Assembly (NCBI RefSeq): GCF_022878925.1 | Contig: NZ_CP084626.1 | Location: forward strand, 1,178,001-1,242,000 | Source of the DNA: Caballeronia sp. TF1N1 | Lineage (GTDB): Bacteria; Pseudomonadota; Gammaproteobacteria; Burkholderiales; Burkholderiaceae | DNA: 64,000 bases | Direction: 5' to 3' | In this document: positions 40,107-48,061 of the stretch, one piece after another | Layout: every line of letters starts with the position of its first letter | Position numbering within the stretch: position 1 is the stretch's first letter | The notes under the pieces: model-generated | Seen by the model: the letters and a program-made list of their open reading frames with translations, nothing else | Database searches by the model: none | What the model was told of the DNA's origin: nothing | Made by a program: the position numbers and the translations under genes

Positions 40107-41479
40107 GAACCTGTCCGCATTTTTGTGTGCGAGGCGGTTAGCGGAGTCACCCGCGTGCGTTGGTAAAACGCTCTCCAAACAGGATGGCAAACTGGTTCAT
40201 CGCGGACGACCAGTCGAACGCCGCGCGTACTGACTTTGCCAGCACGTTGCGCAATGCCAGCCACAGCAGCTTGATGGCGGCCTCGTCATTGGGGAAGTGG
40301 CCGCGTGTCTTGATGATCTTGCGTAGTTGCATGTTCAGACTCTCAATGGCGTTGGTGGTGTAGACGACACGGCGTATGTCCGGCGGAAACACGAAAAACG
40401 GTGTGACGTTCTCCCACGCCCGTCGCCACGACTGCACGATAGTCGGATACTTCGCACCCCACGGGCCTTCGGCAAAGGCCTCCAGGGCCTGCTGAGCGGC
40501 CTGTTCACTCGCGGCGGCATAGACCGGCCGCAGCGCTGCGGCCACGCTCTTGCGGTCCTTGTAGCTGGCGTACTCCAGACTGTTGCGGATCAGATGCACG
40601 ATGCAGGTCTGCACGGCCGTGCGCGGGTACGCCGTGCCAATCGCCTCAGCCAGTCCCTTCAGGCCGTCGACCACCGCGATCAGGATGTCCTGGCAGCCCC
40701 GGGTCTTCAGTTCGTTGAACACTTTCAGCCAGAACTTCGCCCCTTCGGTCTGTTCGATCCACAGGCCGAGCACATCGCGCTGGCCGTCGGCCTGAATGCC
40801 CAGCGCCAGATACACCGCCTTGTTGCTCACCACGCCGTCGCCACGGATCTTCACACGCAACGCGTCGAAGAACACCACCGGGTACATCGGCTCAAGCGGA
40901 CGGCTTTGCCAGGCGAGCGCTTCAGCCATGACTTCGTCGGTGACCGAGCTGATGAAATCGGGCGAAACCTCGGTGCCATAGGCTTCGGCCAGAAACGCCT
41001 GGATCTCGCGCACACTCATGCCGCGCGCGTACATGGCGATGATGCGCTCGTCGAAACCGGTAAAACGGCGCTCGTGTTTCGGAATCAGGATGGGTTCAAA
41101 ACTGCCGTCACGATCACGCGGCAGATCGACCCTGAGCGGGCCATAATCGGTGATGAGCGTCTTGCCGCTGGCGCCGTTACGTTCGTTGTCCTGGCCGTCG
41201 GGTTTCGGCTGCCCCGCCAGGTAGCCCAGATGCATCTTCATCTCGGCGCCCATCGCGCGCTCGATGAGTGCCTTGTTGAACGCCAGCATCAGGTCCTGGA
41301 CCTCGGTGGGCGTCATCGGGCCTTTGACCAGGTCATCCAGCAGACCTTCCGGAAGGGCGGGCAGCGGCCCTCGGGCCGCTGCCTGAGAAGCGACGGTGCG
41401 TTTCTTCTTCATCGGCATATCCATAACTTTTACCTCACCTCTCATAATATGCCTCGCCCACAGAATTACGGATAGGTCC
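40107..41479 (-). mobile_element. IS256-family insertion sequence, complete, 1373 bp
   Basis: Terminal inverted repeats begin GAACCTGTCCG on the left and GGACCTATCCG (read inward from the right end), matching at 9 of 11 positions. Both ends are flanked by the exact 8-bp duplication GTAGGCGC, the length made by IS256-family elements. The element contains one full transposase gene on the minus strand. The intact duplication and transposase suggest recent insertion. Confidence 0.97.
40147..41424 (-). CDS. IS256-family transposase
   Basis: The 425-residue protein begins MDMPMKKKRTVAS at an ATG with GAGGT about 8 bases upstream. It has the Mutator/IS256 DDE core: first Asp in VVFFDALRVKIRGDG, second Asp in LIAVVDGLKGL and the Glu in TTNAIESLNMQLRK, with C-x2-H in QTCIVHLIRNS. 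All catalytic residues are present. The reading frame is open back into the interrupted reductase gene, so a 562-residue reductase-transposase fusion could also be translated from the host promoter. Confidence 0.97.
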   Translation of the reverse strand: MDMPMKKKRTVASQAAARGPLPALPEGLLDDLVKGPMTPTEVQDLMLAFNKALIERAMGAEMKMHLGYLAGQPKPDGQDNERNGASGKTLITDYGPLRVDLPRDRDGSFEPILIPKHERRFTGFDERIIAMYARGMSVREIQAFLAEAYGTEVSPDFISSVTDEVMAEALAWQSRPLEPMYPVVFFDALRVKIRGDGVVSNKAVYLALGIQADGQRDVLGLWIEQTEGAKFWLKVFNELKTRGCQDILIAVVDGLKGLAEAIGTAYPRTAVQTCIVHLIRNSLEYASYKDRKSVAAALRPVYAAASEQAAQQALEAFAEGPWGAKYPTIVQSWRRAWENVTPFFVFPPDIRRVVYTTNAIESLNMQLRKIIKTRGHFPNDEAAIKLLWLALRNVLAKSVRAAFDWSSAMNQFAILFGERFTNARG

Positions 41480-41487
41480 GTAGGCGC
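41480..41487. repeat. Right target-site duplication of the IS256 element
   Basis: GTAGGCGC, identical to 40099-40106. Confidence 0.95.
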
Positions 41488-41906
41488 GGCCTTGGCGATC
41501 TCCCGCGCGCCGAAGCTGTCGCCCGGAGTCACGAAGCTCACGTGATCGGAGGCGATGGGATTGGTGATGTCCACGAGAACCTTGCCTGCAAGCTCGTTCC
41601 CGTATTGCTTCACCACGTCGAGAACGGCTGGGTAGGGAAGCGCCAGGATGACCATGTCCCCGGCCGGGGCGACGCCGAACGTTCCTGTCGTCGCGTTGGC
41701 TCCAAATTTTTCGGCAAGCGCCCGCGCCTTGGCAGCGTCGCGACTCATTACCTCGACTATGTGACCCGCATTGGCGGCAAGGCCGCCGATCGCTGCGGCC
41801 ATGCCGCCTGTGCCAATGATGCTGATCGTGCTCATGCAGTCTCCTGGTGAGTTGGGTGGTGCTCGTAACCACTAGCAACCATCCTATTCACATAACTTGC
41901 AAAAAA

Positions 41907-41930
41907 CAAGTAAACGAGGAAATTTACTTG
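41907..41930. promoter_or_regulatory. Inverted repeat, candidate operator of the second HxlR regulator
   Basis: CAAGTAAA at 41907-41914 and TTTACTTG at 41923-41930 form an 8-8-8 dyad between the divergent reductase pseudogene and the HxlR gene. A further CTTGCA/TGCAAG pair brackets it. The half-site CAAGTA also occurs in the repeats of the first HxlR module. Confidence 0.55.
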
Positions 41931-41959
41931 CTTCATGCAAGCGATGTTAATATTCGGCC

Positions 41960-42412
41960 ATGAAGACGACATCCAAAGAAGACCTTCGATCCCATTGCGC
42001 GGTGAACTACGGCGTGGAGATCTTTGGCGACCGGTGGTCGCTCTTGATCATTCGCGACATCGTCTTTGTTGGCAAGAAGACGTATGGCGAGTTTCTGAGA
42101 TCGGAAGAGGGAATCGCGACCAATGTCCTTGCGTCCCGCCTTGCGTTTCTTGAGGAACAAGGAATTCTCTCGAGGGCGCCCAGCCCCGACGATGGGCGCC
42201 GTGACTTCTACACGCTGACCGAGAAGGGCTTGGACCTCATCCCTGTCGTGCTGAACATCGTCCTATGGAGCGCGAAGTACGATTCAAAGTCGTACGTTCG
42301 GCGAAGTAAGGCTTTCATTGCCCGATTAAGACAAAGCCCCCTGCTGGTGAGCGAAGAGGTGAAGACGCTGGTTCGGAATGGCGGATGTATGTTTCCGGAG
42401 AGCAAGGAATAG
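41960..42412 (+). CDS. HxlR family transcriptional regulator
   Basis: The 150-residue protein has the HxlR domain (about 15-110): HCAVNYGVEIFGDRWSLLII, the recognition region GIATNVLASRLAFLEEQGIL and a wing (DGRRDFYTLT). Cys13 lies at the usual N-terminal position. The C-terminal 40 residues are an added helical tail. It is divergent from the reductase gene, now interrupted, and likely its regulator. Confidence 0.9.
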   Translation: MKTTSKEDLRSHCAVNYGVEIFGDRWSLLIIRDIVFVGKKTYGEFLRSEEGIATNVLASRLAFLEEQGILSRAPSPDDGRRDFYTLTEKGLDLIPVVLNIVLWSAKYDSKSYVRRSKAFIARLRQSPLLVSEEVKTLVRNGGCMFPESKE

Positions 42413-42802
42413 ACAGGATGGCAAGAAAGCCGTGCTACGTCGATAAACGATGCGCGCATGGCTAGCCGAGAGGTGCGGCGAATAGCGGCCCGATGTCGAG
42501 AACGGTTCTGGAGACCGTGACTGAGGCTCAGCGGCCTGAGCGGGCGAAAAGTCGCGCCGGCTTCAGCTCCATTTCGTACGCGATCTAAGACATTACGGCG
42601 AGCGCGATAACGGATGCAGAGAAAGCGCGACCACTACATCGACGTCCTTCAGTCCGCCGTAGCACACGCCACGCGCGCGCAGGACGGAGATGAAGATTCA
42701 GCCGCGCAGGAGTTTCATCTTGACTGTACGCAATGCGCTTCGGCGGCGTTCTTTTTGGAAGCCGTCAGAATCGCTACTTCCGCCATGGACATACAAATGA
42801 GA
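42413..42802. other. Intergenic stretch next to tRNA-Pro, no supported gene
   Basis: About 390 bases between the HxlR gene and the tRNA-Pro terminator. A 66-codon frame at 42614-42814 (MQRKRDHYIDVLQSAVAHAT) has no ribosome site and runs into the terminator; I do not call it. No integrase remnant or copy of the tRNA 3' end is seen. Confidence 0.55.
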
Positions 42803-42834
42803 AAGCCCGCGTAATCAAAAGATTACGCGGGCTT
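42803..42834 (-). terminator. Terminator of tRNA-Pro
   Basis: AAGCCCGCGTAATC and GATTACGCGGGCTT form a perfect 14-bp stem with a 4-base loop. On the minus strand, downstream of the tRNA, the stem is followed by a T-rich stretch. Confidence 0.88.
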
Positions 42835-42836
42835 AA

Positions 42837-42915
<79 letters not shown>

Positions 42916-43004
42916 AAAGAGCGAAAGTATATCAGAGCGAAACGAATAGTAGAACTGCTTCGACGAAATTCGTGTTCGGACTCGTCGAATCTACTCGAAA
43001 ATGC

Positions 43005-43421
43005 TCACAGCCTGAGTTCAGACTGCGTGTAAGGGGAAGTCTTGATCGAAACAGGCGCGTCATTGTTACGAAGCGTCGGCACGCGCCGCTTGCGCGCAAG
43101 CGCTGCGCGCTGACGCTTGCGAAAGCGCTGTGCCAACAACGCCGACACGACACAAGGAATCAGGTAACTCAGCACGCGTTCGCTCCACTTGCTCCGCGTC
43201 GCGATGCTTTCATACTGCGTGTGATCATGAAAACTCGCGGACGCAAAGACCATCGTCAGTACGAAGTCGAGAGCCATTGCCAGAAAGCAGAAGATAAAGA
43301 ACACGAGTGCGCCATTCCACAGCAGCTTGCCGTGACTTGCGTTGATCGTGCGGCAGACGAACATCACCGCGCACAGAAGCAAGAGGTTGAACAACAAGGG
43401 GAGCCAGGGAAAGAAGTCCAT
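43005..43421 (-). CDS. Hypothetical membrane protein, 138 aa
   Basis: The protein has three or four hydrophobic segments: WLPLLFNLLLLCAVMFVC near the start, WNGALVFFIFCFLAMALDFV near residue 37 and YLIPCVVSALLA near residue 88, then a strongly basic stretch (RFRKRQRAALARKRR), probably cytoplasmic. I do not recognise a family. The ATG lacks a clear ribosome site. A 6-2-6 dyad (GAATAC-GA-GTATTC) lies upstream at 43554-43567. Confidence 0.7.
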   Translation of the reverse strand: MDFFPWLPLLFNLLLLCAVMFVCRTINASHGKLLWNGALVFFIFCFLAMALDFVLTMVFASASFHDHTQYESIATRSKWSERVLSYLIPCVVSALLAQRFRKRQRAALARKRRVPTLRNNDAPVSIKTSPYTQSELRL

Positions 43422-43604
43422 GTGCGCTATGCCAATGATGATGCGTGAAAGAGCCAGCCTCCCCAGCGGCGATCGTCACAATCTGTGATAACCAGATCGT
43501 GGTAGGCCAAATCGGGAATTGGGCGCGATATTCACACACGGCAAGCAGCGCTTGAATACGAGTATTCTTAATCTACGACTAATCCGAATTCTGTCGTGAT
43601 TCGG

Positions 43605-44501
43605 TCACTTCCTTGGTTTTTGATCGCTCAGCGAGTCCGACAAGAAATCGATGAAGGTTCTGACCTTCGTCGTCATGTACTTGCGGCTCGTGTACACCGC
43701 ATATACCGACGGCGCGAACGCTTCGTAGCCCGGCAGCACGCGCAGCAAGTTGCCCGCGCCCAGTTCGGGATCGACGATCCACGCCGGCAGATACGCCAGG
43801 CCCATCCCGGCGCGCACGAGTTGGAGCGCCATCGACGTATCGTTGGTCTTCAGCACCGGCTGATTCCTGACCGTGAACGCGCCGTCCGCGCCCGTCAGCG
43901 TAACCGTCTCGATATTGGTGTAAGTCGGCAGCACGACGCGATGCCGCGCCATGTCGTTGGGATGCCGCACCGGCCCATGCCGTTCGATATACGCAGGCGA
44001 TGCCGCCAGCACGAACGGCATCCGGCACAACGGCCGTACGATGAGCGAGGGCGACGGCTCGGACGTCGCGCGCAAGGCCATGTCGTAGCCTTCCTCGACC
44101 AGATCGACGAAGCGGTTCTCAAGGCGCAGATCGACGAGCACATCCGGATAACGCGCCTGATAAGCCACCAACAAATCCGCGAACTTACGATTGGCGAACC
44201 AGCCCGGCGCGGTCACCTTGAGCACGCCATGCGGCTGCGCCGTCTGCGTGCCGACCGCGGCTTCTGCCGCGCGCAGGATGTCGAGCGCCTCGCTGCACTG
44301 TTCGTAATAAACGTTGCCGGCTTCGGTCAGGCTGAGATGCCGCGTCGTTCGATTCAGCAACCGCACGTTCAAATGGCGTTCGAGGTTGGCGACGTGTTTG
44401 CTCGTCATCGCGGTCGAGATGTCTAGCCGTTCGGCCGCCTTCACGAAACTTTCAGCTTCGACGACCTCGCGGAATACGCGAAGACTGGTGAGCGCATCCA
44501 T
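43605..44501 (-). CDS. LysR family transcriptional regulator
   Basis: The 298-residue protein starts MDALTSLRVFREVVEAESFV, a typical LysR winged helix (about 1-60), then the substrate-binding domain. It resembles the large CrgA/AaeR-like group. It has no divergent partner: the next gene upstream is another LysR gene on the same strand, so its target is not readable. Confidence 0.9.
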   Translation of the reverse strand: MDALTSLRVFREVVEAESFVKAAERLDISTAMTSKHVANLERHLNVRLLNRTTRHLSLTEAGNVYYEQCSEALDILRAAEAAVGTQTAQPHGVLKVTAPGWFANRKFADLLVAYQARYPDVLVDLRLENRFVDLVEEGYDMALRATSEPSPSLIVRPLCRMPFVLAASPAYIERHGPVRHPNDMARHRVVLPTYTNIETVTLTGADGAFTVRNQPVLKTNDTSMALQLVRAGMGLAYLPAWIVDPELGAGNLLRVLPGYEAFAPSVYAVYTSRKYMTTKVRTFIDFLSDSLSDQKPRK

Positions 44502-44624
44502 CGATCATTTCCTTCGAGGAAACAAAACGCCAATGTTAGCCGGATTTATCCGCGGATGAGGGCAACTCGGACGCAAGCCGGAGCGGGCGTTAGACATCGC
44601 CGCACGTCGAGGAAAAGCTGCCCG

Positions 44625-45548
44625 TCACTTCGGCCATTCGTCGAGTGCGTCGTTGAAGAGCGAGGCGACGACGCCACGCAGCCAACTCGTGCGTGGATCG
44701 TTATGAAACTTGCGATGCCAATGCTGCCGCAGATCGAACCTCGGCAGCGCGAGCGGCGGCTCGGCGAGCGTGATCGACGCGTGTTCGGCCACATACGCGA
44801 AGCCGATCGCATGCGGCACCGTCGCGATGAGATCCGTACGCGACAAAATGAACGGCAAGCTCATGAAGTGCGGCGTTTCCAGCACGGCGCGGCGCCGCAC
44901 GCGTTCCTTGTCGAGATGATTTTCGAGGATCTCCTGACTGCGTCCCTCGGCGCGCACGACCGCGTGGCCGCATGCGCAGAAGCGTTCGAGCGTGAGAGGC
45001 TCGCGCGCGAAGGGATGATCGCGCCGCATGAGACAGATGAACCGGTGCGAAAAGAGCCGCTGCTGGAAGAAGTTGTTGCCGCGCAGATCGGGAAAATAGC
45101 CGACCGCCAGATCGATCGAGCCGGCTTCGAGTCCGCGCTCGACATCGCCGTGTGAAGCCGACACAGACCGCAGATTCGCTTGCGGCGCCTCGGTTGCGAA
45201 CGCCTGCAACAAGCGCGGCAGAAACACGATCTCGCCGACATCCGACAGCGCTATCGAGAACGTGTCGGTGCTCGACGAGGGATCGAAGTGCTGCGTATCG
45301 AGCAAACCGCGTTCGATCCGCCCGAGCGCCTCGCGCGCCGCCGGCACGAGCGCCAGGGCGCGCGGCGTCGGCTCCATGCCGCGCGAGGTCCGCACGAACA
45401 GCGGGTCGTTGAAATATTCGCGCAACCGTCCGAGCGCCGTCGACACGCGCGGCTGACTCACGCCGAGTCGCTCGGCGGCGCGGCTCACGTTGCGCGTCTC
45501 CTCTATCGCGACGAGGAACGGGATCAGATTCAGGTCGAGGTCGGTCAT
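44625..45548 (-). CDS. LysR family regulator, NahR/DntR/NodD-like
   Basis: The 307-residue protein starts MTDLDLNLIPFLVAIEETRN and has the marks of the NahR/DntR/NodD group: DPLFVRTSRGMEPTPRA in the helix-turn-helix part, ALSDVGEIVFLPRLL at the start of the effector domain and DHPFAREPLTLERFCACGH in the middle. Members respond to aromatic acids such as salicylate. Placed next to the pca genes it is a candidate regulator of aromatic degradation, but pcaR is the direct neighbour of that operon. Confidence 0.9.
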   Translation of the reverse strand: MTDLDLNLIPFLVAIEETRNVSRAAERLGVSQPRVSTALGRLREYFNDPLFVRTSRGMEPTPRALALVPAAREALGRIERGLLDTQHFDPSSSTDTFSIALSDVGEIVFLPRLLQAFATEAPQANLRSVSASHGDVERGLEAGSIDLAVGYFPDLRGNNFFQQRLFSHRFICLMRRDHPFAREPLTLERFCACGHAVVRAEGRSQEILENHLDKERVRRRAVLETPHFMSLPFILSRTDLIATVPHAIGFAYVAEHASITLAEPPLALPRFDLRQHWHRKFHNDPRTSWLRGVVASLFNDALDEWPK

Positions 45549-45623
45549 GCGGCCGTCGTTATCGTCCGGCGAAATAGTGCGTCATGCGGCATTCGCCTCG
45601 CGGATAGTAGAGTGTCTCGCGGA

Positions 45624-46436
45624 TCATCCACGCCGCGCAACCATGTCCGACACGCGCAGCGCCGCTTCCTGCAGCGGCGTCAGGAACGACTTCACCATTT
45701 GCTTCGCGCTCTTGCGCTGCGCGTTGCCGGAGAGGTTCAGCGCGGCGATCACGCGGCCTTGCCGGTCGCGAATGGGCGCCGATAGCGAGATCAATCCTTC
45801 TTCCAGTTCTTGATCGACGATAGCCCAGCCCTGGCGCCGCACGAGCGCGATCGATTCCCTGAGCGCAGTCTTGTCGACGATGGTGTGCGGCGTGCGCGCG
45901 ACGAGTTCGCTGGCATCGAGTGCTTCGTCGAGTTGCGCGTCGTCGAGCGCGGCGAAAAGCACGCGGCCCATCGACGTGCAGAACGCGGGCAGACGGCTGC
46001 CGATCGACAGATTTTGCGTGATGATCTTGTGGGTCGGCACGCGCAGCACGTAGACGATCTCCGCGCCGTTCAACACCGCCGCCGAGCAGCTTTCGTGAAC
46101 TTGCGCGACGAGTTCTTCCATGACCGGCTCGGCGAGATTCCAGAACGGCATCGACGTGAGATAGGCGAAGCCCAGGTCGAGTATCTTCGGTGTGAGCTGG
46201 AAGAGGCGGCCATCGGCTTCGACATAACCGAGCGCCTGCAACGTAAGGAGAATGCGCCGCGCGCCCGCGCGCGTTAAGCCGGTCGCGGCGGCGACATCGG
46301 TGAGCGTCTGCGCCGGGCGGTTCGCGTCGAACGAGCGGATGACCGAAAGCCCGCGCGCGAACGATTGCACGTAGGCGTCGCCGGGACGCGCGGGGTTATC
46401 GGATGAATCCGCGTCGGCATTCGTTGGAGTGGACAT
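45624..46436 (-). CDS. pcaR: IclR family pca regulon regulator PcaR
   Basis: The 270-residue protein has an IclR helix-turn-helix (about 25-85: SFARGLSVIRSFDANRPAQT, then ATGLTRAGARRILLTL) and an IclR effector domain with SCSAAVLNGAEIVYVLRV and SIGSRLPAFCTSMGRVLF. The pattern is that of PcaR/PobR/PcaU, which bind 3-oxoadipate or protocatechuate. It is divergent from pcaI, and two 15-bp PcaR-like sites lie between. The name rests on family and context. Confidence 0.92.
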   Translation of the reverse strand: MSTPTNADADSSDNPARPGDAYVQSFARGLSVIRSFDANRPAQTLTDVAAATGLTRAGARRILLTLQALGYVEADGRLFQLTPKILDLGFAYLTSMPFWNLAEPVMEELVAQVHESCSAAVLNGAEIVYVLRVPTHKIITQNLSIGSRLPAFCTSMGRVLFAALDDAQLDEALDASELVARTPHTIVDKTALRESIALVRRQGWAIVDQELEEGLISLSAPIRDRQGRVIAALNLSGNAQRKSAKQMVKSFLTPLQEAALRVSDMVARRG

Positions 46437-46518
46437 TGAAAGCGTGAAGACCCGTACAAACCCGCACTTCGCGCATGTTTCGTTGACACGACAAAGAACC
46501 GGGGACTAACATGCCGAT

Positions 46519-46533
46519 GTTCGCTTAACGAAT
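46519..46533. promoter_or_regulatory. PcaR-like operator, distal to pcaI
   Basis: GTTCGCTTAACGAAT is an imperfect dyad (GTTCG/CGAAT). It resembles the 15-bp PcaR site of Pseudomonas putida, whose form GTTCGATAATCGCAC is recalled from the literature. Confidence 0.7.
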
Positions 46534-46537
46534 CCAT

Positions 46538-46552
46538 GTTCGCATATCGAAC
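46538..46552. promoter_or_regulatory. PcaR-like operator, proximal to pcaI
   Basis: GTTCGCATATCGAAC is a perfect 5-5-5 dyad, 19 bases centre to centre from the first site, so both lie on the same DNA face. It lies about 100 bases before pcaI. Confidence 0.75.
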
Positions 46553-46654
46553 ATTTCGAAGCAAGCTTGTCGGCGCACAGGTAAACCCCGAGATGCGTTT
46601 GCTTCAAGCAGCCGCTGACACGCAAGTCGGTTCGACACAGGAGAAAGTACGGCA

Positions 46655-47359
46655 ATGATCAACAAGATTTTCGACTCGCTCGCGTCGGCGGTGGCGGATG
46701 TGCAAGACGGCGCGACCATCATGATCGGCGGTTTCGGCACGGCGGGCATGCCCTCGGAACTGATCGACGCGCTCATCGAACAGGGCGCGCGCAATCTCAC
46801 CATCGTCAACAACAACGCGGGCAATGGCGACACGGGTCTCGCCGCCTTGCTGAAGGCGAAGCGCGTCAGCAAGATCATCTGTTCGTTTCCGCGTCAGACC
46901 GACTCGCACGTCTTCGACGCGCTCTACCGCGCGGGCGAAATCGAACTCGAACTCGTGCCGCAGGGTAATCTCGCGGAGCGCATTCGAGCGGCGGGCGCGG
47001 GCATCGGCGGATTCTTCACGCCGACCGGCTACGGCACGAAGCTCGCCGAAGGCAAGGAAACTCGCGTGATCGACGGCAAGCATTACGTGCTCGAAGCGCC
47101 GCTACACGCCGACTTCGCGCTCGTGAAGGCCTATAAGGGCGACCGCTGGGGCAATCTGGTCTATCGTAAGACGGCGCGCAACTTCGGGCCGATCATGGCG
47201 AGCGCCGCGAAGACCGCCATCGTGCAGGTGTCGAAGGTCGTGCCGCTCGGCGAGCTTGACCCCGAAAACATCGTGACGCCGGGCATCTTCGTGCAACGTG
47301 TCGTCGAAGTGCCGCAGGCGGTGCATGCCGCCGAACTCGAAGCTGAACTTGCATCCTGA
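46655..47359 (+). CDS. pcaI: 3-oxoadipate CoA-transferase subunit A
   Basis: The 234-residue protein has the CoA-transferase subunit A marks GATIMIGGFGTAGMPSELI and TIVNNNAGNGDTGLAALL and ends HVLEAPLHADF-type blocks and [10 protein letters not shown]. With PcaJ it activates 3-oxoadipate with succinyl-CoA. GGAGAAAG lies upstream. It heads the operon pcaIJFBDC. It is paralogous to scoA in this window. Confidence 0.95.
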   Translation: MINKIFDSLASAVADVQDGATIMIGGFGTAGMPSELIDALIEQGARNLTIVNNNAGNGDTGLAALLKAKRVSKIICSFPRQTDSHVFDALYRAGEIELELVPQGNLAERIRAAGAGIGGFFTPTGYGTKLAEGKETRVIDGKHYVLEAPLHADFALVKAYKGDRWGNLVYRKTARNFGPIMASAAKTAIVQVSKVVPLGELDPENIVTPGIFVQRVVEVPQAVHAAELEAELAS

Positions 47360-47371
47360 AGGATCGAAGCC

Positions 47372-48028
47372 ATGAAGAAACTTTCCCGTGACGAAATGGC
47401 CCGCCGCGTGGCCGCGGACATTCCCGAAGGCGCGTATGTGAACCTCGGTATCGGCGTGCCGACGCTCGTCGCCAATCATCTCGCGGCGGATCGCGAAATC
47501 TTCCTCCATAGCGAAAACGGCCTGCTCGGCATGGGTCCCGCGCCCGCGAAGGGCGAAGAGGACGACGAACTCATCAACGCCGGTAAGCAGCACGTCACGC
47601 TCTTGACGGGCGGCGCGTTCTTCCATCACGCCGATTCCTTCGCGATGATGCGCGGCGGCCATCTCGACTTCTGCGTGCTCGGCGCGTTCCAGGTCTCGGC
47701 GACGGGCGACCTCGCCAACTGGCACACCGGCGCACCCGATGCGATTCCCGCCGTCGGCGGCGCAATGGACCTGGCCATCGGCGCCAAGCAGGTGTACGTG
47801 ATGATGGAACTGCTCACGAAGCAAGGCGAGAGCAAGCTCGTGGCCGAGTGTTCTTATCCGGTGACGGGCGTACAGTGCGTGGATCGCGTATATACGGACC
47901 TCGCCGTGTTCGACGTGACGCCGGAAGGCTTCGTCGTGCGCGAGATGGTGGAAGGTCTGTCGTTCGACGAACTGCAAAAGCTGGCCCAGGTGCCGCTGCA
48001 ATACGTGCCGCTGTCCGAGGCTGCATAA
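47372..48028 (+). CDS. pcaJ: 3-oxoadipate CoA-transferase subunit B
   Basis: The 218-residue protein has the catalytic Glu in HSENGLLGMGPAP and the GGHLDFCVLGAFQVSATGDL and VGGAMDLAIGAKQVYVMMEL blocks. It follows pcaI by 12 bases. The enzyme makes 3-oxoadipyl-CoA. Confidence 0.95.
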   Translation: MKKLSRDEMARRVAADIPEGAYVNLGIGVPTLVANHLAADREIFLHSENGLLGMGPAPAKGEEDDELINAGKQHVTLLTGGAFFHHADSFAMMRGGHLDFCVLGAFQVSATGDLANWHTGAPDAIPAVGGAMDLAIGAKQVYVMMELLTKQGESKLVAECSYPVTGVQCVDRVYTDLAVFDVTPEGFVVREMVEGLSFDELQKLAQVPLQYVPLSEAA

Positions 48029-48061
48029 ACGCTTCGCCTGAGAGATAACTGGAGTTGACCG

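Larger units (their letters stand above)
39819..41835 (-). pseudogene. F420H2:NADP-oxidoreductase-like gene, interrupted by an IS256 element
   Basis: The N-terminal part (41480-41835) encodes a Rossmann motif SIIGTGGMAAAIGGLA, and the C-terminal part (39819-40098) encodes KIVKAFNTLFSHVLAAG and the SLGLRPMDTGPLLMAKTLE block. Together with one copy of the 8-bp target duplication they make 636 bases, exactly 212 codons including the stop, and the junction reads KAAPTD-AKIVKAFNT. The intact product would be a 211-residue NAD(P)-binding protein of the type annotated as NADPH-dependent F420 reductase; in this organism F420 itself is uncertain. It is divergent from the second HxlR regulator. Confidence 0.95.

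Noticed and set aside
42614..42814. A 66-codon plus-strand frame near tRNA-Pro.
   Set aside because: No ribosome site, and it ends inside the tRNA terminator.
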